Assembly (NCBI GenBank): GCA_016212845.1
Contig: JACRDR010000008.1
Coordinates: forward strand, 1 to 13,320
Direction: 5' to 3'
Length of the DNA stretch: 13,320 nucleotides
Origin: Elusimicrobiota bacterium
GTDB lineage: Bacteria > Elusimicrobiota > Elusimicrobia > UBA1565 > JACRDR01
The position numbers and the translations under genes are program-made. The notes beneath the pieces were generated by a model, which saw only the letters and a program-made list of their open reading frames with translations, was not told the origin of the DNA and made no database searches. Positions 6,690-13,071 of the stretch are shown one piece after another (position 1 is the first letter of the stretch; each line of letters begins with the position of its first letter).

Positions 6690-7535
6690 ATGAAAACCAT
6701 TCTCTGGACGTTGCTGACGGTTTCGATCTTGTCGACCGGTGCGGAGGCTGCCGAGGGCTGTCCGCCCCGGGTCGCGGGAGCGGCGCGGCTGAAGCCGGAG
6801 GCGATCATCGTGGAGCGTCGAACCGCGAACGGCTGGTCGCAGGATGTCCGCGAGGGGGACGAGGTTCGCGTGCGGGTCATCCTGCGCAACGTCGACAACC
6901 GGTCGGCGAGCGCCGACGAGGTGTCCGCGTACGTCCCTCCGCCGGTCGGAGTGACTTGCCCCACGCGCTCGCTCACGTCCATCGGGCTTCCCGGCTACTC
7001 GTCGCCCGACGACCGCACGTTCTCCCTGTCCCGCGCTCCGTCGACTCTGCGGCCTGGGGAGACGGTCGAGCTCGTGGGCAACGGACGGCTCGACATGATC
7101 TTTCCGGATCACCCGTGGGAGATCGAGACCGCGGCGGGGATCGTTCGTCAGGTCCCCGGAGCGGGTCGAAATTCCGGCGAAACGACGCCGCTGGATCGCA
7201 CCTGGAGACGGGATATCGGCACGCCGGCGGTCGAACTGCACGTGCAGTCCGGCTCGCCGAACGCGGAGCTTTCTTTCGGGTACTCGTCTAGGAACGCGGA
7301 TAAGGTCCAGGCGCAGGTCTGCAAATCGGAAGGCGTTTGCGCCAATGCCGCACGCGCTTGCCCCGCGTGGGGCAAGACGCCATGGTCCGGCCTCCCCTCC
7401 TACGAGGGAACCTGGACTCCCGGTGCGCAGGGCGGCAACTGCTGCTTCGTGTATCGCGCCCGGGCCTGCAACGGCACGTCGTGCTCGGCCTGGACGTACA
7501 AGCGGGCTTGCTTCGGCCGCGTGCCGGAATTCTAA
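6690..7535 (+). CDS. Secreted protein A: beta domain plus eight-cysteine domain
   Basis: This 281-residue protein starts with a signal peptide (MKTILWTLLTVSILSTGAEA, cleavage near 20-21). A middle domain (about 30-155) has features of bacterial Ig-like/CARDB folds: alternating strands, GDEVRVRVILRNVDN and LRPGETVEL. The C-terminal domain (about 178-278) carries eight cysteines at 211, 217, 224, 251, 252, 260, 265 and 274, spaced C-x5-C-x6-C-x26-CC-x7-C-x4-C-x8-C, with conserved NADK, CANAA, PWSG, WTPG, QGG, CCFVYRARAC and ACF. Proteins B and C have exactly the same spacing. An even number of Cys in an exported protein suggests four disulfides. I know no named family with this pattern. It follows the response regulator gene in the same direction and is probably one of its targets. 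Ligand or function is unknown. Confidence 0.85.
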   Translation: MKTILWTLLTVSILSTGAEAAEGCPPRVAGAARLKPEAIIVERRTANGWSQDVREGDEVRVRVILRNVDNRSASADEVSAYVPPPVGVTCPTRSLTSIGLPGYSSPDDRTFSLSRAPSTLRPGETVELVGNGRLDMIFPDHPWEIETAAGIVRQVPGAGRNSGETTPLDRTWRRDIGTPAVELHVQSGSPNAELSFGYSSRNADKVQAQVCKSEGVCANAARACPAWGKTPWSGLPSYEGTWTPGAQGGNCCFVYRARACNGTSCSAWTYKRACFGRVPEF

Positions 7536-7539
7536 GGAC

Positions 7540-7568
7540 TTGCATTTAGTGTAGAGCCGGCCTACTCT
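7540..7568 (+). promoter_or_regulatory. Promoter of gene B
   Basis: TTGCAT at 7540-7545, 17 bp, TACTCT at 7563-7568. Expected transcription start is near 7575, giving a leader of about 14 bases with Shine-Dalgarno GGAGG at 7579-7583, five bases before the ATG. Confidence 0.65.
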
Positions 7569-7588
7569 TTGCCGGCGCGGAGGCGAAC

Positions 7589-8701
7589 ATGGCTCGTGGG
7601 CTCTGGATCGTGGCGGCGGCTTTCCTGGCGGCGGGAACGGCGCGAGCCGAATTCAAGTTCGAATTCCTCCGTCCCGCTAGCCTCGAGATGGCCATCCCGG
7701 CGAAGGAAGGCCGGCCCGGCCGGCTGAACTACGACCTGCAGGTCGTCGGCGACAAATCACTCCCGCACGGCGAGATCACGATCCACGTCGACCAGACCAT
7801 CGTGAGGAGGGTATCCGACGTCGACCTGAGCAGCGTCTGGAACGCCCGGCACTTCATCGACACCACGAATCTCAAGCCGGGAGCGCACGTGCTGTCGGCA
7901 TCGCTCGTCGCGGGCGCCGCCATGATCGCGACGAACGTGACTTTCCGGGTGCCGGCCTCCGCCGAAGGCCGGGCCGAGGAGGACAGCGTCCGCGAGCTTT
8001 TCGACGCGCTGCAGGAGCGGCTCAAGGCCGACCCCGATACGGAAAAGGCGATGCAGAATTTCCAGCGGGACTTCAAAGCGCTGCCGACGTTGGCGGCGGC
8101 GTACCAGCAGTTCATGGGCCGCAAGGAAACGCGCACCGCCTCGGAGTTTTTGGACCTGATGGACAAGTATCCGGAGTTCTACGATCTCGTCCGCGACTAC
8201 GCCGGGCGAGCCGGCGGAGAGGAGATGTACGAGATGCTGTCGCACGATCGCCGCTTCTCGGGGCTTTTGGCCGAAATCTTCGAGAGGGCGAAGGCGGGCG
8301 CCGCGAGCGATGGCGGCTCGGGGGGAGACGCGCACGCAGTGACTCCCCTCGACGACGAGTGGGCCAAGCAAGACGTGCAGCTTCCCTCGGTCGATCTCTT
8401 CGTGACGTCCGGAAAGTCCAACGTGGATCTGGCGTACGGTTATACGACCGCCAACGCCGACAAGGCCGAGGTCGACGTCTGCAAAGTCGACGGCGTGTGC
8501 GCCAATGCGGCGCCGGGCTGCCCGGCGTGGAGCCGCACGCCGTGGTCGGGCGAGGACAAAAAGAACGCGACGTGGAAGCCGGGCCGGCAGGGCGGGGGCT
8601 GCTGCTTCGTCTACCGGGCCCGCGCCTGCAAAGGCAAGGTCTGCTCCGGCTGGAATTACAAGCACGCCTGCTTCGAGCTCGTCGAGTCGAGTCCGAACTA
8701 G
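7589..8701 (+). CDS. Secreted protein B: beta, helical and eight-cysteine domains
   Basis: This 370-residue protein has a signal peptide (1-20, AAGTARA). An Ig-like beta domain follows (about 22-123, with LKPGAHVLSASL near 95-106). Next is a helical domain (about 133-237), shared with proteins C and D and marked by RTASEF near 182-187, PEF at 195-197 and MYEML near 213-217. After a Gly/Ser linker (238-248) comes the eight-cysteine domain (about 265-365) with Cys at 298, 304, 311, 338, 339, 347, 352 and 361, the same spacing as in A and C; the run CCFVYRARAC is identical to A. It has its own promoter and Shine-Dalgarno. Only nine bases separate its stop from that of the convergent kinase gene. 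It is likely a periplasmic or surface protein; no enzyme motif is seen. Confidence 0.87.
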   Translation: MARGLWIVAAAFLAAGTARAEFKFEFLRPASLEMAIPAKEGRPGRLNYDLQVVGDKSLPHGEITIHVDQTIVRRVSDVDLSSVWNARHFIDTTNLKPGAHVLSASLVAGAAMIATNVTFRVPASAEGRAEEDSVRELFDALQERLKADPDTEKAMQNFQRDFKALPTLAAAYQQFMGRKETRTASEFLDLMDKYPEFYDLVRDYAGRAGGEEMYEMLSHDRRFSGLLAEIFERAKAGAASDGGSGGDAHAVTPLDDEWAKQDVQLPSVDLFVTSGKSNVDLAYGYTTANADKAEVDVCKVDGVCANAAPGCPAWSRTPWSGEDKKNATWKPGRQGGGCCFVYRARACKGKVCSGWNYKHACFELVESSPN

Positions 8702-8710
8702 AGAGCGGTT

Positions 8711-10147
8711 TCAGACCTCGCCGCGCGGCAGCAGGAAGAAGAACGTCGTGCCCTGCTTGTAGACGCTGCGGACGCCGATCGAGCCGCCGTGCGCCTCGAC
8801 GAGCTGCTTGCAGATGACGAGGCCGAGGCCCGTGCCCCGCGCGTCCCGCACGACGTTTCGGGTCTCGTCGATCTGCGAGAACTTCTTGAAGAGCTGACCG
8901 ATCTTCTCCGCCGGGATGCCGATGCCGGTGTCGGAGACTTCCACCCGGTCGAAGCCGTTCTCCACGGAATGGGAGACGGTGACCGTGCCTCCTTTCGGCG
9001 TGAACTTGAGCGCGTTCGTCGCGAGATTCATGAGCACGCGCTTAAGTCCGTCGGCGTCCGACCGCAGGATCGCGCCGTCGGCGACCCGCGACTCTAGAGC
9101 GACGCCGTATTCCAGGGCGCGCGCCCGCTGCAGATCGAGGACGGCGCTCACTGACTCCTTCAAGTCGACTCGGGCCGGCTTGAGATCGAGACGTCCGGCT
9201 TCCAGCTTCGAGAGGTCGAGAATGTTCCCGATGAGCTCGTTTAAATACAGCGAGCCGTCCTCCATGATGCGCAGGCTTTTGCGCTGCGCGTCGGTGACCG
9301 GACCTTGCGCCCCGCTTTCCATGAGCGAGATGTAGGCTAAGGTCGCCGACAAAGGATTGCGCAGGTCGTGGGTGATCTGCGCGAAGAAGGAGTCCTTCAT
9401 CTCGTCGAGTTCGGCGAGCTTAGCGGCCATTCCGTTGAACTCGCGGGCGAGATCGCCCAATTCGTCCCGCGATGCCGATTCGATCCGGGTGTCGAGCTTG
9501 CCGCGCCCGACTTCGCGCGCGCCGGCGGCCAGACGCCGGATCGGCTCGGTGAGGGCGCGTCCCAGCGCGAGCGCGGCCAAGAGCCCCGCGGCGAGACCGG
9601 GCAGAGCCACCATCGCCGCCCTCCGGATCGAATCGCTCCGCAGGCGTTTCGCGGAGGCGTCGAGCCAGGTGGAGTCGTACGCGATCAGCGCGGTACCCAC
9701 GCGCTTGGCTCCGGAGTAGAACACCGGCGAGGAAACGAGCTCAGGGTCCCCCGGTTTCCCAGCGGGCTGGCGCAAACCTGAGGGCGACTCGATCGCGCGC
9801 CGGGCCCCTTCGCCTAGCGCGGGTTTGCCCGCAAGCGTGCGGTCGCCTCCCAAAAAGTCGGTGTGGAGGAGGAACTTTCCGTCTGCTCCGAGGAACGCGG
9901 CGTAGGAGATCGAGCCCGGTGGGGCGACCAGCACCATCGTCTGGAGATACGCGAGGGGGGTCGCGGCGTCCGCTTTTGGGGAAGCCGAGCAAACGCGCGC
10001 GAAGCGCTCCACCTCCGCGTTCTGACGGTCGGTCTCCAGGTCGGCCAGATACCGCTGCTCGGACATCCACACCGGCACGAGGGTGCCGAACGCGATCAGC
10101 GCCGCGAAAGCGGCCTGCAGCGCCGTGAGCTTGCCCGTGATTCCCAC
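8711..10147 (-). CDS. Membrane sensor histidine kinase
   Basis: This 478-residue kinase has membrane segments at about 9-26 and 177-198 that flank a roughly 150-residue extracytoplasmic sensor region, probably a Cache/PAS-like fold (SISYAAFLGADGKFLLHT near 79-96). A HAMP linker (about 191-244), the phospho-acceptor helix with His260 in THDLRNPL, and an HATPase domain follow: N-box NLATNALKFTP (374-384), G1 DTGIGIP (406-412), F-box-like FKKFSQ and G2 GTGLGL (438-443). All catalytic motifs are intact. I chose GTG at 10147 because a TTGCAT-N17-CATACT promoter ends seven bases before it; an in-frame TTG at 10183 would fall in that -35 box. The probable partner is the response regulator at 5888. 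It diverges from gene C, sharing an 83-bp regulatory gap. Confidence 0.92.
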   Translation of the reverse strand: MGITGKLTALQAAFAALIAFGTLVPVWMSEQRYLADLETDRQNAEVERFARVCSASPKADAATPLAYLQTMVLVAPPGSISYAAFLGADGKFLLHTDFLGGDRTLAGKPALGEGARRAIESPSGLRQPAGKPGDPELVSSPVFYSGAKRVGTALIAYDSTWLDASAKRLRSDSIRRAAMVALPGLAAGLLAALALGRALTEPIRRLAAGAREVGRGKLDTRIESASRDELGDLAREFNGMAAKLAELDEMKDSFFAQITHDLRNPLSATLAYISLMESGAQGPVTDAQRKSLRIMEDGSLYLNELIGNILDLSKLEAGRLDLKPARVDLKESVSAVLDLQRARALEYGVALESRVADGAILRSDADGLKRVLMNLATNALKFTPKGGTVTVSHSVENGFDRVEVSDTGIGIPAEKIGQLFKKFSQIDETRNVVRDARGTGLGLVICKQLVEAHGGSIGVRSVYKQGTTFFFLLPRGEV

Positions 10148-10154
10148 CGCGGGC

Positions 10155-10183
10155 AGTATGTCGGGCGCCCGAATCGAATGCAA
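10155..10183 (-). promoter_or_regulatory. Promoter of the histidine kinase gene
   Basis: Minus strand: TTGCAT at 10183-10178, 17 bp, CATACT at 10160-10155; the -10 ends seven bases before GTG 10147. It faces away from the promoter of gene C; the two -35 boxes are 12 bp apart. Confidence 0.65.
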
Positions 10184-10195
10184 GGCCCTCCGGTC

Positions 10196-10224
10196 TTGAC
10201 GCGACGAGGATTCGGACTCATTCT
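10196..10224 (+). promoter_or_regulatory. Promoter of gene C
   Basis: TTGACG at 10196-10201, 17 bp, CATTCT at 10219-10224, ending six bases before ATG 10231. This is the best -35 in the window. Confidence 0.7.
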
Positions 10225-10230
10225 AGGGAA

Positions 10231-11382
10231 ATGCCCGACGCGAAGCCGCCCCGCGGCGACCCCAAGGCCAAAGCCGCGGCGGGAGCCCTGCTCCTGTTCG
10301 GGTTGGGGGGAGCCGTCCTCTTGCTCCGCGGAAGCGGCGAGCGGGCGCCCCGCGCTCCTTTCAGCGTGCAAGCTTCGATGCCCGATTCGGAAAAGCCTCA
10401 GCTTCCTCCCGTGCCGACGGACTCCTTGTTCTCGCCGCCTCCGAAGACCGCGCCCAGCTACGCCGACTTCATGGCGGCGCTGCGCGGACGCGCGAAGAAG
10501 CACCCCGACGCCAAAGGCGCGGTGGACATGTTCGCCAAGGAGTTCCAGAAGGATCCCGAGCTGCGCGAGGTCGTAAAGATGTTCGACGAGGACGAAAAGA
10601 AGGGCGTGACGCGGACCGCCGACGAGTTCGTCGACGCCCTCGACGCCAAACCCGCGTTCCATTCGTTCCTCGAGAAGCTGGGCGGCTCGCCCGAAGGCGC
10701 GGCGCTGTATGAGGTGATGACGCGCGAACCGATCATCGCCGACGCCGCCAGGAGAATCACCCAGCGCGCGGCGACGGGACGCGAAACCTCGAGCACGGCC
10801 AAGGCGGGACGAAAAGCGGGAGGAACGACGATGCTCCTCGCCGCCGTCGGACCGGCCGGCCGGGAAGGAGAGCCTTCCCAGGGCGCCGGGACCGGCGCGC
10901 GGACACAGTCGGCGAGCGGCTCGGGCGAGGGCGCCGCCGCGACCCAAGCCGGCGCGGCCGGCTCCGCGGGCGGGCCTTCCGCGCAGACGCCGTCTTCGGG
11001 AATGGGCGCGGGAGCGCAGGAGCACGGCGTCATGCCCGGCCTCGCGAACACCGGCACCGCCGGCGCGACCCCCGAGATCGAGCGCTTCTATATCCAGGAG
11101 GGAGACCCGAACGTTCCACACGGCTATTACTTCCGCGCCAAGGACGCCGATCGGACCGAAGGCGACGTCTGCAAGTCTTACGGCAGCTGCGCCAACGCGG
11201 CCCCCTATTGCAACCGGCGCAGCCGCGTGCCGTGGGCCGGGCCGCTGGAGTTCGGCGACTCCTGGACTCCCGGTCCGCAGGGAGACGGCTGCTGCTTCAC
11301 GTATCGCCTGCGGGCGTGCAAGGGCGAGCAGTGCTCGGGCTACCGGATCGTCAGCGCCTGTTTCGGCGTGACCCCGCCTTAG
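10231..11382 (+). CDS. Membrane-anchored protein C: helical plus eight-cysteine domains
   Basis: This 383-residue protein has a short basic N-terminus and one membrane segment (about 16-33), with no cleavage site, so it is probably a signal anchor with the rest outside. A Pro-rich spacer (40-75) leads to the helical domain shared with B and D (about 77-181; RTADEF at 128-133, PAF at 141-143, LYEVM at 159-163). A 100-residue low-complexity Gly/Ala/Ser linker (about 182-282) follows, then the eight-cysteine domain (about 283-380) with Cys at 314, 320, 327, 354, 355, 363, 368 and 377, spaced exactly as in A and B but more diverged (CNRRSRVPWAG, CCFTYRLRAC). The linker would hold the Cys domain away from the membrane. 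It is transcribed divergently from the kinase gene. Function unknown; a surface-binding role is a guess. Confidence 0.87.
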   Translation: MPDAKPPRGDPKAKAAAGALLLFGLGGAVLLLRGSGERAPRAPFSVQASMPDSEKPQLPPVPTDSLFSPPPKTAPSYADFMAALRGRAKKHPDAKGAVDMFAKEFQKDPELREVVKMFDEDEKKGVTRTADEFVDALDAKPAFHSFLEKLGGSPEGAALYEVMTREPIIADAARRITQRAATGRETSSTAKAGRKAGGTTMLLAAVGPAGREGEPSQGAGTGARTQSASGSGEGAAATQAGAAGSAGGPSAQTPSSGMGAGAQEHGVMPGLANTGTAGATPEIERFYIQEGDPNVPHGYYFRAKDADRTEGDVCKSYGSCANAAPYCNRRSRVPWAGPLEFGDSWTPGPQGDGCCFTYRLRACKGEQCSGYRIVSACFGVTPP

Positions 11383-11397
11383 TCTAAAGGAACCCTA
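11382..11397 (+). repeat. 16-bp repeat, copy 3
   Basis: GTCTAAAGGAACCCTA, starting on the last base of the gene C stop codon and ending 91 bp before a TATCCT box upstream of the 11513 gene. It is followed by AAAAGCGCACGTTTTC at 11419-11434, the counterpart of the block at 6609-6625. Confidence 0.5.
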
Positions 11398-11440
11398 ACT
11401 CCCGCGACGCCCATCAGAAAAAGCGCACGTTTTCCCGCGT

Positions 11441-11456
11441 ATATTCGCACATATTC
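11441..11456 (+). promoter_or_regulatory. Direct repeat ATATTC-N4-ATATTC
   Basis: Two identical hexamers 10 bp apart in the 130-bp gap before gene D, about 32 bp upstream of its candidate -10. The arrangement suits an OmpR-type regulator dimer. The second hexamer includes TATTCT, which could instead be a -10 box. Confidence 0.3.
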
Positions 11457-11487
11457 TCTTTCAATCCCGTGTCCGCGGCTTCCCGGC

Positions 11488-11493
11488 TATCCT
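11488..11493 (+). promoter_or_regulatory. Candidate -10 box of gene D
   Basis: TATCCT, 19 bases before ATG 11513; the intervening leader carries a purine-rich Shine-Dalgarno (AAGGGGGAAGG). The -35 position reads TCCCGT, not a match. Confidence 0.35.
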
Positions 11494-11512
11494 ACCGACG
11501 GAAGGGGGAAGG

Positions 11513-12136
11513 ATGGGAGACCCAGGCCGCTCGGAGCGGGTGACGTTGACCGAGTATGATGACGCGGGTGCCGCGAAAGAGTCGAGGCGCGCGCTCGCCG
11601 CGGCCGCGGCCATGACTATCCTCGCCGCGCTGGTCGCGACGTACGACGGCGGAAGACGGGAGGAAACGGCGCTCGCCGCGGAGCCGGTGGCTTCCCTGCC
11701 GTTCGCGACTCGGGAGCCGGAGCCTCCGGAATCGCCGCCTGCCCTCCCTCGCCCCGATTCGGGGCTGTCGTTTCTCCTCAATTCGACGCGAAACCCCTCG
11801 GTCGGCGAGATTCTGCGGGCGTTGGAACGCCGGGCGAACGCCGATGTGCGGGCGCGCGCCGCGGCCGACGCGTTCAGGCTGGAATTCGAGCGCGACCCGG
11901 TATTGAGCTCCACGTGGCACCGCTACGCGGGCCGGCCGGGTGGGCAGGGCTCCGCCGACGACTTCGCGGCGGAACTGGCGAAGTTACCCGAGTTTCATGC
12001 CGCCCTCGAACGCGTCCTGAGTCGGCCGGGAGCGGAGTCGCTCTACCGAGCGGTCGCGTCCGACCCGCTGCTTGCGCCGAGCGTCGCCCGTCTCTATGAG
12101 GCGATCCGGCCGCGGCGTCAGGCCCCTCCGAGTTAA
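11513..12136 (+). CDS. Membrane-anchored protein D: helical domain only
   Basis: This 207-residue protein has a polar N-terminus (1-26), one membrane segment (about 27-43, Ala-rich), a Pro/Glu-rich spacer (about 55-85) and then the helical domain shared with B and C (about 96-199). The shared pattern is ILRALERRA at 100-108, LEFERDP at 123-129, SADDF at 147-151, LPEFH at 158-162, SLYRAV at 176-181 and a closing helix. It ends soon after, so it lacks the eight-cysteine domain and contains no cysteine at all. It could be a truncated relative of C, but there is no frame disruption or leftover Cys-domain sequence, so it looks like a genuine shorter architecture. The preceding gap carries copy 3 of the 16-bp repeat. 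Function unknown. Confidence 0.8.
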   Translation: MGDPGRSERVTLTEYDDAGAAKESRRALAAAAAMTILAALVATYDGGRREETALAAEPVASLPFATREPEPPESPPALPRPDSGLSFLLNSTRNPSVGEILRALERRANADVRARAAADAFRLEFERDPVLSSTWHRYAGRPGGQGSADDFAAELAKLPEFHAALERVLSRPGAESLYRAVASDPLLAPSVARLYEAIRPRRQAPPS

Positions 12137-12138
12137 GC

Positions 12139-12144
12139 TATGAT
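12139..12144 (+). promoter_or_regulatory. -10 box of the glycosyltransferase gene
   Basis: TATGAT, nine bases before ATG 12154 and just after the gene D stop. No TTG -35 is found 16-18 bp upstream. Confidence 0.4.
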
Positions 12145-12153
12145 GTGCGGCGA

Positions 12154-13071
12154 ATGAGCTCCAAGAAGCGCGTTTCGATCATCACGGCGGTCTTCAACGA
12201 GCAGGAGTCCGTCCAGTCCTTCTACGAGGAGCTCCAGAAGGTCCTCTCCAAGCTCGAGCGCTACGAGTTCGAGCTCCTGTTCGTCGACAACCGCTCGACG
12301 GACCGGACCCGCGAGCTGATCCTCGAGCTGCGCGCGAAGGACCCTAGGGTCCAGCTCCTCACGATGTCGCGCAACTTCGGCGTGCAGGCTTCTTTTCAGG
12401 CCGGGTTCTCCAACGCGACGGGCGAGGCGACGATCGTCATCGACGTCGATCTCGAGGACCCGCCCGAGCTGATCCCGACTTTTCTCGAGAAATGGGAGCA
12501 GGGCTACGACGTGGTCTACGGCGAACGCTCCCGGCGCCCCGAGCCGTGGATCGTCAAGGAGGCGCGCAACCTCTTCTACCGCCTCCTGCGCGTGACCGCC
12601 GACACCGACATCGTGCTCTACATGGCGGAGTTCGCGTTGATCTCCGAGAACGTCCGCAAGTCGATCATCAACAACCACAACACCTTCCCTTTTTTCCGCA
12701 CCGAAATCGGCTACGCCGGCTTCGCTAGAATCGGCGTGCCCTACGAGCGGCAAAAGCGCCGCTACGGCCGCACGCACTACAACGTGTTCGGGATGTTCGC
12801 CTTCGCGATCGCGGGGCTCCTGACCTCCTCGACGCTGCTCTTCCGCGCCGCCGGCTGGGCCTTTTTTCCGATCGCGGGCGTCAACCTCGCCTTCATCCTG
12901 CGCGAGCACCTCTTCGATCAGTCCTTCCGCCGGCTCATCCTGCTCGACGCGACGTACTTGATCTTCCTCCTCTCGGTGCACGGCGTCTATCTGGCCCGCA
13001 TCTACCGCAACGGGATCGGCCGCCCGAACTACATCCTCGACCCGAAACATACCCATCGGAATGCCGCCTGA
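12154..13071 (+). CDS. Family 2 glycosyltransferase with C-terminal membrane segments
   Basis: This 305-residue enzyme has a GT-A domain of the dolichol/polyprenyl-phosphate sugar transferase type (DPM1/GtrB/ArnC-like): VSIITAVFNEQESV at 7-20, FVDNRSTD at 43-50, SRNFGVQASFQAGF at 72-85, the metal-binding DVDLEDPPE at 97-105, YGERSRR at 122-128 and RIGVPYERQKRRYGRTHYN near 192-210. Hydrophobic segments follow at about 211-230, 235-249 and 261-282. Such enzymes move a sugar from a nucleotide to a membrane lipid carrier for glycan decoration. The first Asp motif reads VDN rather than the common VDD, and the metal motif is DVD-LED instead of DAD-LQD, so it is a divergent member. ATG 12154 is preferred over an in-frame GTG at 12145, which directly abuts the -10 box. 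It overlaps the next gene by 11 bp. Confidence 0.9.
   Translation: MSSKKRVSIITAVFNEQESVQSFYEELQKVLSKLERYEFELLFVDNRSTDRTRELILELRAKDPRVQLLTMSRNFGVQASFQAGFSNATGEATIVIDVDLEDPPELIPTFLEKWEQGYDVVYGERSRRPEPWIVKEARNLFYRLLRVTADTDIVLYMAEFALISENVRKSIINNHNTFPFFRTEIGYAGFARIGVPYERQKRRYGRTHYNVFGMFAFAIAGLLTSSTLLFRAAGWAFFPIAGVNLAFILREHLFDQSFRRLILLDATYLIFLLSVHGVYLARIYRNGIGRPNYILDPKHTHRNAA

Noticed and set aside
10148..10183. Longer kinase start at TTG 10183
   Set aside because: Those codons coincide with a TTGCAT-N17-CATACT promoter placed seven bases before GTG 10147, and add no membrane or domain sequence.
10774..11078. Gly/Ala/Ser-rich stretch in protein C as a frameshifted region
   Set aside because: The frame stays open and both flanking domains are in the same frame; it reads as a flexible linker.
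11513..12136. Gene D as a pseudogene fragment of gene C
   Set aside because: It has its own membrane anchor, spacer, complete helical domain, Shine-Dalgarno and clean stop, with no remnant of the Cys domain downstream before the glycosyltransferase gene.
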